Part shown: positions 14,001 through 21,485 of the stretch, piece after piece
Layout: every line of letters begins with the position of its first letter
Numbering within the stretch: position 1 is the first letter of the stretch
NCBI GenBank assembly: GCA_052139695.1
Contig: JBKQWF010000071.1
Location: 1-24,725, forward strand
Source of the DNA: PLGF01 sp052139695
GTDB lineage: Bacteria > Verrucomicrobiota > Verrucomicrobiia > Limisphaerales > Palsa-1400
DNA: 24,725 nucleotides
Direction: 5' to 3'
The notes under the pieces: model-generated
What the model saw: only the letters and a program-made list of their open reading frames with translations
Told to the model about the DNA's origin: nothing
The model's database searches: none
Translations under genes and position numbers: made by a program

Positions 14001-16737
14001 CCGGATTGGCCCGGCGGGCGGGGTCGGCATAAATCAAGGCGCCGGCCAGACGGCCATAAAGTTGTGCTTCCGCCTCCGTGGCATTGAAATGGCGCAACAT
14101 TACTTGGCTGTGGGTCCAGGCGAGATCAAAGGCGCGCTCGGCCATGCGGGCGCTCTGATATTTTTCCACCAGCGTCAGCGCTGCGTCCCGTGTTTCGGTC
14201 ACGCCGGTCACAAGATCTGCCACCACCGTTTCGTGCGGCGGCAACGTGACCGTTCGCCGGAGCGAAATGATGGGATCCAGCACTGAACCGACCGTGTTGG
14301 AGAGAGGCCCCAGTTTTTGCATCGCCTCAGGTTTGGCCAAGGTTCCACCGCGGCCGACAAACCGAAACCGGTCGGTTTCGCAGGAGACTTCTCCAATTTG
14401 GTCTCCCTTTCCGACCATCAAGTGAAGAAGCCACGGTGGCCGCTCCTCCGGCGAGCGCGCCCGGCGGGTGCAAAGAATGGCGGAACACTTCGGAGCAAAT
14501 TCCGTTTGCACGAAGAGATTGCTGAAGGCGGGATGGGTCGCGTCGGCCGCGGGCGCGGCCAGGACGACTTCCGCGTAGGTTGTCAATTCAATGGTCCGCG
14601 TGACGGGGGATCGATTGGTGATGGTAATGCGGCGCAGCTCCACGTCGTCTTCCGGCGACACGCTTATTTCCGTGTGAATCTCGAGATTGGAATGGCTTTG
14701 GCGGAACTCGGCGCGGGCCTGCGTGAAGATGGCTTCGTAGCCTTTGGTCGCTCGCAAAGCAGGCTGATGCGCCGCCGACCAAAAACTGCCGGTCTTCACG
14801 TCGCGCAGATAGACGAAGGACCCCCAGCAGTCGCGTGTCGCGTCCTCGCGCCAGCGGGTCACGGCCAGATCGCGCCAGCGGGTGTAGCCGCCGCCCGCGC
14901 TGCTGACCGCCACATGGTAGCGGCCGTTGGACAACAGATGCACTTCCGGCACGGCCGAAGAAGGGTTGGTGAAAACACGCATGACGCTTTCCGTTTCGGC
15001 CGAGGAATGGCGCGCGTTTTCCAGTTCCAAATCGCCGGAATAGACGCTGGCCGCGGTCTTCGGCACTCGCTCTTGCAAGAGCAGGCTGGCGGCTTTCAGC
15101 AACGGGCAAGCCAGGAAACGGCGCGGCATCGGGTTGTCGCCCAAAAGACTGTCCAGCGCGAGCAGGCTCATTCCTTGATGATGCGCCATGAAAGACCGGA
15201 TGACCGCGCTGGCCTCGTCCGGCGGGAGGCGCGAGGAGGTATAATCCACCGCTTCGTAGAAACCGTAAACACCCTGGCGGCCTTCCCGCGCCAGGCGTTG
15301 CAGGTTCTCGCAGGCCGCTCGGGGGGCCACCAGCAGCGCCAACACACTGGCATAGGGGCTGATGACAAGGTCTTCGGCTAGTCCTCTTTTTAAGCCCAGC
15401 CCGGGCACGCCGAAGGCGTGATACTGGTAATTCAAGGCCACGTCGGTCCGATTGTAACCCGACTCGGAGATGCCCCAGGGCGTGCCGCAGTTTTTTCCGT
15501 AATCAATTTGCCGTTGCACGGCCGCCCTGCAGGTATGGTCGAGCAAAGTGTTTTCGTAATGAGGCATGACCAGCAAAGGCATGAGATACTCGAACATCGA
15601 TCCGCTCCACGAAACCAGGATCGGCCCGTGCGGCGAAGCGACGAGCAAACGGCCCAGGGAAAACCAATGGTCCTGAGGCACTTGCCCGGAGGCAATCGCG
15701 ACGTAGCTGCACAATCGCGCTTCTGAGGCCAGCAAATCATAGAAGCTCGCGTCCCGCCGGCCTTCGGTGACATTGAACCCGATGGAAAACAGGTCCCTTT
15801 CGCTATCAAATAGAAATGTGAAATCCATCGCGGCCAGTTCCTCGCTTTGGCGGGCCAGCGTTTCCAAGTCCAGCAAACGCTGGCTGGCATGTTCGCCCGC
15901 CAGGCGCGCGTTGCGCGCCAGCTCTTTGAGCTGCTGTTCCGTTTCCTGGCGGGCGGGGCTGGAATCGGCCGCCAGATTCCGCAAAGCTCCCTCCAGCGCT
16001 GGACAAACCGATTGCCCAAACTTGGAAACTTCCAGCAAGGTGGGAACACGCTCAAGCTGGGCCAGCATATCTTGCGGGACCCCGTTCTCCGCGGAAACCG
16101 GCAGCCCCAGCCACGGCGCGAGAAAAAGGATGTCCTCCAGGTGCTCCTGGCAGTTCTTCCGCAAAGCCGCCGCCCATTCCCTGAATTCTTCGCCGGCATC
16201 GGCCAGCGAAGCGGCAATTTTGCCGGCTTGTTCCGCGGCTTCTTGCAAGGCGGCCATTCGGAGGCGCAGACTCGACGGCGCTTTCTCCAGCGCCGCCTCG
16301 AGTTGGGTCAGGGTGGAATTTTCGCGTGCCAACCCCCGCAAGACTTTCACCGTATCCCGCAGCCCGGCGAAAACCGTTGCAGGCAGGAGAGGGTCCCCGC
16401 CTTGTTCCCGGAGGCCGGCGCTCAGCGTCAATAGGTGTCCGGCCAGGTTGCCGCTGTCCACGCTCGAAACGTAGAGCGGCAGCAGCGGACGCAACGTGCG
16501 GGTCTCGTACCAATTGTAGAAGTGCCCGCGGTACCGCTCCAACCGCTGCATCGTGGCCAAGGCATCGCGGGTGCGCCGCAGCAAGCCGCCCTGCGACAAA
16601 TAGCCAAAATCCCGCGCGGCCAAGTTGGCCAGGAGCGACAGCCCCATGTTTGTTGGAGAAGTCCGCATCGCGACGGTCGGGACAGGCACCTCCTGAAAAT
16701 TATCCCGGCGGCAGCCAGTTTTCCTGCGCGGTGACAA
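11071..16737 (-). CDS. ndvB: Cyclic beta-1,2-glucan synthase, C-terminal part (GH189-like + GH94 modules)
   Basis: This frame carries the second two-thirds of a cyclic beta-1,2-glucan synthase. Homology starts at DNFQEVPVPTVAMRTSPTNM (about 16708), which should follow directly on the preceding frame; the TTG at 16737 is not a credible start. Order: a glycoamylase-like/GH189 domain (about 10-560, with GTPWGISESGYN near 420 and FMAHHQGMSLLALD), then two GH94 super-sandwich regions near 585-800 and 1075-1290, then the GH94 alpha-barrel with GCGDWNDGMNRVG (Asp1552-Asp1555) and the PHTGRGGWTWYTGSAGWMYR region. In known enzymes the GH189 part cyclises the glucan and the GH94 part trims chain length by phosphorolysis. 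If the single-base frameshift is real, this half would need its own start, for example the ATG in VAMRTSPTNM; an AGGAGG lies about 20 bases before it. Confidence 0.9.
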   Translation of the reverse strand: MSPRRKTGCRRDNFQEVPVPTVAMRTSPTNMGLSLLANLAARDFGYLSQGGLLRRTRDALATMQRLERYRGHFYNWYETRTLRPLLPLYVSSVDSGNLAGHLLTLSAGLREQGGDPLLPATVFAGLRDTVKVLRGLARENSTLTQLEAALEKAPSSLRLRMAALQEAAEQAGKIAASLADAGEEFREWAAALRKNCQEHLEDILFLAPWLGLPVSAENGVPQDMLAQLERVPTLLEVSKFGQSVCPALEGALRNLAADSSPARQETEQQLKELARNARLAGEHASQRLLDLETLARQSEELAAMDFTFLFDSERDLFSIGFNVTEGRRDASFYDLLASEARLCSYVAIASGQVPQDHWFSLGRLLVASPHGPILVSWSGSMFEYLMPLLVMPHYENTLLDHTCRAAVQRQIDYGKNCGTPWGISESGYNRTDVALNYQYHAFGVPGLGLKRGLAEDLVISPYASVLALLVAPRAACENLQRLAREGRQGVYGFYEAVDYTSSRLPPDEASAVIRSFMAHHQGMSLLALDSLLGDNPMPRRFLACPLLKAASLLLQERVPKTAASVYSGDLELENARHSSAETESVMRVFTNPSSAVPEVHLLSNGRYHVAVSSAGGGYTRWRDLAVTRWREDATRDCWGSFVYLRDVKTGSFWSAAHQPALRATKGYEAIFTQARAEFRQSHSNLEIHTEISVSPEDDVELRRITITNRSPVTRTIELTTYAEVVLAAPAADATHPAFSNLFVQTEFAPKCSAILCTRRARSPEERPPWLLHLMVGKGDQIGEVSCETDRFRFVGRGGTLAKPEAMQKLGPLSNTVGSVLDPIISLRRTVTLPPHETVVADLVTGVTETRDAALTLVEKYQSARMAERAFDLAWTHSQVMLRHFNATEAEAQLYGRLAGALIYADPARRANPAILLANRRGQSGLWSYGISGDAPIVLLRMSDSSKIEIVRQLIQAHAYWRTKGLTVDLVILNEDSSVYRQALQDQITSLISSGIEAHMLDKPGGIFVRRLEQIPNDDRLLLQAAARIVLDDEKGTFAQQVEQRGALEPVVPALVPTKSAAADRPVSLPARDLIFRNGFGGFTRGGHEYVITLQPGQMTPAPWVNVLANPNFGTVVSESGAAYTWGENSHEFRLTPWSDDPIQDTTGEALYIRDEQTGQFWSPTPLPARGATPYAIRHGFGYTVFEHIENGIVSELWVYVAMEAPVKFNVLKLRNISGRPRRLSVTGFWEWTLGELRAKSLLHVQTEVDVKTGALLARNHYNTEFPDRIAFLDVTDATRTLTGDWKEFLGRNGTLAQPEAMKRARLSGKVGAGLDPCGALQVAFDLPEGEERETSFRLGAGRNAGEAQNLIRRFRRADAGRATLEGVFEYWNRTLSAVNVDTPDPAVNVMANGWLLYQTLSCRLWGRTGFYQSGGAYGFRDQLQDVMALVHAEPGLTREHLLRAAARQFSEGDVQHWWHPPTGRGVRTHFSDDFLWLPYVTSRYVSSVADTGVLDEVVPFLQARPLRPDEESYYDLPHRSDESGTLYEHCVRAIERGLKFGEHGLPLIGCGDWNDGMNRVGLQGHGESVWLAFFLYDVLTRFAELAQGRRDPAFAQRCLTQARQLRENIEQHAWDGQWYRRAYFDNGEPLGSRSNPECQIDSLPQSWSVLSAAGDPSRARQAMQSVDQRLIRRDAGLIQLFDPPFDKSPLNPGYIKGYIPGVRENGGQYTHGAIWTAMALAVMGEPERAWEAFHLLNPVHHGGTAAQIAIYKVEPYVVAADVYAMAPHTGRGGWTWYTGSAGWMYRLLIETLLGIHLEGTKLRLAPSLPKSWPKCEVHYRYRQTIYHITMTRQGADWSGPVQLLLDGKETGTAVLPLLDDRNEHFVEWKIGSNATSPQGHEALTSTTA

Positions 16738-19700
16738 AGTTCTCGAAAAAGTACCAGGTCTTGCGGGCGAGTTGCCTCAGAAAAGTGAGCTGATCCGCTG
16801 TCAGTCCTGGTTTTGGCGCCTCAATCGGCTGGCTGATTCGCCAGGCGATCCACGGCGCGACCAGCCACAGGCTAAGAAGCGGGAGAGCAGCGAGCAACGG
16901 CCCCGGGTGCGTCGTCGCCATGAACGCCGCTGTTGCCAGCGCCCAAAGGGGCGCGATCCACATGGTTTTGTAAAAACCGAGCAGGTCTGTTTTTCCTTCC
17001 GAGTCGCTCGAAGGACGCCATTCCAGGAGCCGTTTTCGCGTTGCCAGCACACGGACCAAGGTCCTTCCGATGGCGTCCAGGCTGACGTAAGCATCGTTCG
17101 GAAGAAACGTGAGGTTGACGAGGACCTGGCCTAATTGCCGGCCAACGGACGCCGCAACTCCCTGCAAGTGCATCGGCCAAGGCAAATCAGCCGGTTTGCG
17201 CGAGAGGTCCACCAGGGCCGAGAGCAATCCCGGAATGGAAATGATGGCCAGGGCCAAAAGGGAGGCGGCGCCCGCCAGGGCTGGCAAGAGCAGCCAGCTT
17301 CCCAGGAGAAAGAACAGCAGCGCCACCGGCACTAGACTGCGCCGGAGATTGTCAAAGATCTTCCATTGCGAGAGCACCGAAAGAGGGTTGGCGATGCGCG
17401 GCGCGTCCGACACCGGCACGCGCGCCAGAAGCCACGGCGAGATTTGCCAATCGCCTCGGATCCAGCGATGACGCCGGTCAATGTCCACGTCGTAGCGCGA
17501 AGGGTATTCCTCGAAGAGTTCCACGTCCGACACCAGGCCGGACCGTCCGTGACATGATTCCAGCAAATCGTGACTGAGGACGGTGTTTTCTGGAAAACGC
17601 CCGTCCATCGCCCGCTGGAACGCGTCCACGTCGTAAATCCCTTTTCCAATGAAGGAGCCTTCCTTGAACAAATCCTGATAGACGTCCGAAACCGCGCGCG
17701 TGTAAGGGTCGATCCCGGCGTCGCCGCCGAAAAGCCGGACAAACCATGAGCGGCGGGCCCCCGGCAAACTCGTCCCCACGCGCGGCTGCAAAATAGCGTA
17801 GCCCTCGCTCACAATCCCGCGAACCGGATCAAATACCGGGCGGTTCAAGGGATGGGCCATTGTGCCAACGAGCTGGCGGGCTGCCTCGCGCGGCAACTGG
17901 GTATCGGTATCGAGAGTGATGACATATTTGACGGAAGACAAAAGGGAAGTGTCGCCCACAATTTCGGAAAAGGCGTTCCGCCCGCGCCCGCGCAGCAGTT
18001 CATTGAGTTCCATGAGCTTGCCGCGCTTGCGTTCGTAACCCATCCAGCGGCCTTCACTCGGATTCCAGCGGCGCGGCCGATGAAAGAGGAAAAAGACGCT
18101 ATGGCCATCGGAAGGGTACTTCCGGTTCAGCATCTGCACTCCGGCCCGCACCCGCTGGACCAACGCCGGATCTTGCGGCATCACCTCCTTGGCCGCGTCG
18201 CGGAAATCCGTGAGCAAGCCGAAGTGAAGGTTCGTATCGCGATTGGCCAGATAATGAATCTCCAAGGTATCAATGAGGCGATCAATGGCCGCCGGACTGG
18301 AGAGCATGGTCGGGACAACCGCCAGCGTGCGCGATTCTGCCGCGATGCCCGCGCTGTAATCCAGGCGCGGGAGCGGTCGCGGCTTTATTTGCAGGATGGT
18401 AAACCAATTCATCAACGCCACCGCCAATTGGCTGGCCGAAACCAGGAAAACAGCGCTTAAACAGAAAAGTCTCCACTCGGAGACGGCCAGATTGAGGGCA
18501 TACTCGGCAAAACCAAAGGTGGCAAGCAGGGTCAGAAGCCAGATGCCGCCCATGTAATAGGGGAGAGCGAAGCGGCGAACGGTCCGCTCGCAAACGGCAT
18601 GCCAGGGCCAACGCGCATTCGCCAGCCGGGCCAGGGCGGATTGACCTTTGTCAATCAGGTAGAAACCGACATGCCCGGTCCGGTCTTTGGGGCCTTTTTG
18701 CCGGGCGGCCTCGGCCGCCAATCGCACCGCGCGTTGCGCCACCTCTGCTTCCGCGAGTTGCCCGTAACGGGCCGTCGCCTCAATCTCGTGCCGGTAACGG
18801 TCTCGGGTGGAAAAATCCATTTCCGTGTAAACGCCGGCCGGGTCCTGGCGCAGCTTTTGATCGACCAGGCTGAGGTCTTCGACGAACCCCTTCCAGTCCA
18901 GCGCGCTCAACAACCGCAGGCTGCCGATAGTGTGACTGACAGAGACCTGGTCGGCCGCCTGGTTCTGGCTCTCCAAATGGACCAACTGTTCGATGGAGCG
19001 GCCTTGTTCCACAAGCCATTGTTCCAGCCAGCCGCGCGCCAGGTGCAACACCGGGCTTTGCCGGGACAAACGCTGGCAGAACTCGGCCACAAATGAACTG
19101 GAAAATGGCAGGCCCGATTTGGCCATGTCCGCCACCACGACCACCAGGTAGGCCGGATTTCTCTCCGCCATTTCCTGGAGGCGATCCACCCACACGTCGG
19201 CCAAATCGCGGTCCTCCCGTCCGTTCGTCAAACGCGTGGCGATGCGCTGCAGGTTTTCGATCAGCCCCAAGCGCAACATAATTGGAATGGCCCATAACTC
19301 GCCCAATTTCAGCGACGCCACCGTCTGGTACGCGGCCACGAAAGCTTGCAGCAATCCCGGCTCAATTTGCGCGTCCACATGCGAGGTCAATTCAAAGACA
19401 ATGTCATAGACTCGCGGCAAACCGGCGGATGGTCCGTTGGAAAGGCGGGGCAGTTCACGGCTGTAGCCGCGCGGCAAATGCCGCCGCGCCATGTGAATCT
19501 GCTCTTCGATCAAATAGAAATTGTCCAGCAGCCACTCGGAAGCGGGCGTGATATGGCGGCCCGCGCTGACGGCCAGGGTGGCGCGATTAAAGTCGCGCAG
19601 AATATCTTCGTTTTGACTCAAGCGCGCCAGCAGGCGATTGAACCCAGGCTGGCTTGAAACCTGGTGTTGCGCGGCGAGAGCTTTGGCATGGCGGGCCAAT

Positions 19701-19837
19701 TGTTCCGCGCTGAACAATTCTCCCCGCAAAGGCGGTTCGGCCGCGCCGGGGCGCAACCCAGGCAGGGCGGCCATCCAGTTTTGGAGGCGAGCCGGCAGCA
19801 CCTGTATTCTATTCTTGTTTCTAGTGGCGATTTCCAC
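16700..19837 (-). CDS. ndvB: Cyclic beta-1,2-glucan synthase, N-terminal part (GT84 glycosyltransferase)
   Basis: 1045 residues from GTG at 19837 to TAA at 16700-16702. The N-terminal 400 residues are the helical region of the family (LDNFYLIEEQIHMARRHLPR, then GYSRELPRL). Membrane segments lie near 425-485, 836-876 and 954-1000. Between them is the GT84 catalytic domain with LDTDTQLP (Asp643, Asp645) for UDP-glucose and metal, and RHRWIRGDWQ near 790, like the QxxRW motif of processive transferases. It would build linear beta-1,2-glucan from UDP-glucose on the inner membrane. The last residues, KTWYFFENFVTAQENWLPPG, run into the next domain. Removing one G from the GGG run at 16704-16706 gives ENWLPPDNFQEVP and a single protein of about 2,921 residues, the usual family size. 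The start is GTG because an in-frame TGA lies just upstream; Met22 is an alternative. Confidence 0.9.
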   Translation of the reverse strand: MEIATRNKNRIQVLPARLQNWMAALPGLRPGAAEPPLRGELFSAEQLARHAKALAAQHQVSSQPGFNRLLARLSQNEDILRDFNRATLAVSAGRHITPASEWLLDNFYLIEEQIHMARRHLPRGYSRELPRLSNGPSAGLPRVYDIVFELTSHVDAQIEPGLLQAFVAAYQTVASLKLGELWAIPIMLRLGLIENLQRIATRLTNGREDRDLADVWVDRLQEMAERNPAYLVVVVADMAKSGLPFSSSFVAEFCQRLSRQSPVLHLARGWLEQWLVEQGRSIEQLVHLESQNQAADQVSVSHTIGSLRLLSALDWKGFVEDLSLVDQKLRQDPAGVYTEMDFSTRDRYRHEIEATARYGQLAEAEVAQRAVRLAAEAARQKGPKDRTGHVGFYLIDKGQSALARLANARWPWHAVCERTVRRFALPYYMGGIWLLTLLATFGFAEYALNLAVSEWRLFCLSAVFLVSASQLAVALMNWFTILQIKPRPLPRLDYSAGIAAESRTLAVVPTMLSSPAAIDRLIDTLEIHYLANRDTNLHFGLLTDFRDAAKEVMPQDPALVQRVRAGVQMLNRKYPSDGHSVFFLFHRPRRWNPSEGRWMGYERKRGKLMELNELLRGRGRNAFSEIVGDTSLLSSVKYVITLDTDTQLPREAARQLVGTMAHPLNRPVFDPVRGIVSEGYAILQPRVGTSLPGARRSWFVRLFGGDAGIDPYTRAVSDVYQDLFKEGSFIGKGIYDVDAFQRAMDGRFPENTVLSHDLLESCHGRSGLVSDVELFEEYPSRYDVDIDRRHRWIRGDWQISPWLLARVPVSDAPRIANPLSVLSQWKIFDNLRRSLVPVALLFFLLGSWLLLPALAGAASLLALAIISIPGLLSALVDLSRKPADLPWPMHLQGVAASVGRQLGQVLVNLTFLPNDAYVSLDAIGRTLVRVLATRKRLLEWRPSSDSEGKTDLLGFYKTMWIAPLWALATAAFMATTHPGPLLAALPLLSLWLVAPWIAWRISQPIEAPKPGLTADQLTFLRQLARKTWYFFENFVTAQENWLPPG

Positions 19838-19970
19838 AAATCACGCGCGCTTAAACCGAGACCCAAAACGAAACAGCGTCGCCGCGGTGCCGTTAAAAAC
19901 CTCGCTTTAACAATGCGTTCCCTCCCGCATCGCTTCCATGAGGTGTAACCCGACCAGCCCACAACCTTTT

Positions 19971-20009
19971 ATGAATATCTCCGATACGTGTCTCGTCTGT
20001 TTGCACTAA
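19971..20009 (+). CDS. Possible 12-residue leader peptide before the oxidoreductase gene
   Basis: ATG at 19971, preceded by CCTTTT as at several other starts here, opens MNISDTCLVCLH and ends with TAA at 20007-20009. The final A of that stop is the first base of the ATG of the next gene (TAATG), the usual sign of translational coupling. The peptide has two Cys and one His. It could be a real coupled leader or chance. Confidence 0.25.
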   Translation: MNISDTCLVCLH

Positions 20010-21328
20010 TGACCACTAAAAAAGTTGATGCGTCGTTTACGCGGCGGCGGTTCCTGCTCTCCAGCGGGGCGGCGCTGGCCCTGCCCTATGTCATAACCGG
20101 ATGCGCCACGGCCCGCAGGGCTCCTTCGGAACAAATCACCGTCGGCATCGTCGGTTGCGGCGGGCAGGGGACCGGCAACACGGAGAACTTCCTCAATCAT
20201 AACAATTGCCGGGTGATCGCGGCTTGCGACGTGGACCAGAACCACCTGCAAAAGGTGGTCGATCTGGTCAACGGCCATTACAAAAACAAAGACTGCAAAG
20301 GCTATCACGACTACCGCGACCTGATGGCGCGAGGAGACATCGATGCGGTTATGCTCGCGGTGCCTGACCATTGGCACGGGCTGATCGCGGTTGACGCTGC
20401 CCGCCACCGGAAGGACATTTATGGGGAAAAACCGCTGGCCCGCACCGTGGCCGAACAGCAAGCCATCGTGCAAGCGGTACAGGCCAACGGTTGCGTCTGG
20501 CAAACCGGCTCATGGCAGCGTTCCACCGGCGACTTTCATAAAGCGGCGGAAATTGTCCGCAACGGCTTGATCGGCAAAGTCACGCGGGTGGAAGTCGGCC
20601 TCCCTTCCGGCGCCGGCAATGCCAGTGAAAACGCTCCCTACATGCTGGCCAGCGATCCACCGGCAGAACTGGATTACAACAATTGGATTGGCCCCTCCAA
20701 GATGATGCTCTACGTCCGCGCGCGCGTGCATGGCAACTGGCGCTGGAATTACAACACCGGCGGCGGCCAATTAATGGATTGGGTCGGCCACCATTGTGAC
20801 ATTGCCCATTGGGGGCTCGGTTTTGACAATAGCGGGCCAATGGAGGTCGAGGGTCACGGCGAATTCCCTCCCTACGACGCCGTCTGGAATACGAGCACCA
20901 AGTACAAGATCGACCTCAAATACCCTGAGAACATCGCCATGACCATGGCCGGCGGCTACGATGAGATTAAGGGCGGCACCAAATGGATTGGAACGGACGG
21001 CTGGGTCTGGGTCGATCGCGGCGGCTTTGACGCCTCCAATGAAGCGTGGCGCGACATCAAGCAACTGCCGGAAAACGAGCGCAAGATCAAACTCATCCAC
21101 TCCACCGACCACGTGGCCAATTTCCTGGACTCGGTCAAATCGCGTCAGCCGACCATCACCCCGGCCGAAACCGCGCATCATTCCGCCGTCCCCGGGCATC
21201 TCGGTCTGATTTCCATGCTCGTGGGCCGCAAAATAAAATGGGACGCCACCAACGAGGTCATTCTGGACGATCCTGAAGCATCGCAGTTGCTGACCCGTCC
21301 CTTCCGCCCGCCGTGGAAGCTGGCGTGA
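20009..21328 (+). CDS. Tat-exported Gfo/Idh/MocA-family oxidoreductase lipoprotein
   Basis: 439 residues from ATG 20009. Residues 11-31 form a twin-arginine signal (TRRRFLLSSGAALALPYVIT) ending in ITGC, so Cys32 may be lipidated. The Rossmann fold follows: VGIVGCGGQGTGN with Gly49/51/54, Asp74 in AACDVD, and the family EKP motif (Glu140-Lys141-Pro142) in YGEKPLA. Later come the aromatic-rich WRWNYNTGGGQLMDWVGHHC and DIAHWGLGFD, as in secreted sugar oxidoreductases of Planctomycetota and Verrucomicrobiota. Relatives use tightly bound NAD(P) to act on sugars or inositols; the substrate here is unknown. Tat export allows folding with cofactor before transport. A GTG at 19988 extends the frame by seven residues but is less likely than the ATG coupled to the upstream peptide. 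The gene is divergent from ndvB. Confidence 0.88.
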   Translation: MTTKKVDASFTRRRFLLSSGAALALPYVITGCATARRAPSEQITVGIVGCGGQGTGNTENFLNHNNCRVIAACDVDQNHLQKVVDLVNGHYKNKDCKGYHDYRDLMARGDIDAVMLAVPDHWHGLIAVDAARHRKDIYGEKPLARTVAEQQAIVQAVQANGCVWQTGSWQRSTGDFHKAAEIVRNGLIGKVTRVEVGLPSGAGNASENAPYMLASDPPAELDYNNWIGPSKMMLYVRARVHGNWRWNYNTGGGQLMDWVGHHCDIAHWGLGFDNSGPMEVEGHGEFPPYDAVWNTSTKYKIDLKYPENIAMTMAGGYDEIKGGTKWIGTDGWVWVDRGGFDASNEAWRDIKQLPENERKIKLIHSTDHVANFLDSVKSRQPTITPAETAHHSAVPGHLGLISMLVGRKIKWDATNEVILDDPEASQLLTRPFRPPWKLA

Positions 21329-21373
21329 GCCAGCAGGCGCGGGGAGCTTTCCTCGGTCAATAAGCCAACTAAA

Positions 21374-21436
21374 TCAGTCAGAAAGATAGGGTCAGAAAGA
21401 TGAAGACTTTATATTTCTGCCCCATTTTCTGACTGA
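21374..21436. repeat. 63-bp hairpin with 11-bp perfect arms between convergent genes
   Basis: TCAGTCAGAAA (21374-21384) and TTTCTGACTGA (21426-21436) are exact reverse complements. Inside, GGTCAGAAAGATGAAGAC and ATTTCTGCCCC give a second imperfect pairing. The phrase 'gggtcagaaagatgaagact' resembles ends of REP-type elements mobilised by tyrosine transposases in this phylum, from memory. It is AT-richer than its surroundings. It may serve as a bidirectional terminator between the oxidoreductase and the methyltransferase genes. Confidence 0.65.
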
Positions 21437-21485
21437 TAAAATTATAGTTTGACGCCTTAGCCAGTTCCCGTCACGGTCGCGTCCG

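Noticed and set aside
12694..15381. Several long plus-strand frames inside the glucan synthase gene (up to 404 codons)
   Set aside because: All are antisense to a conserved enzyme with intact motifs and have compositions typical of mirror frames.
16690..16720. Programmed +1 frameshift in the glucan synthase gene
   Set aside because: The CCG-GGA-TAA context offers no good re-pairing for the Pro or Gly tRNA in the +1 frame, so a simple extra base is the better explanation.
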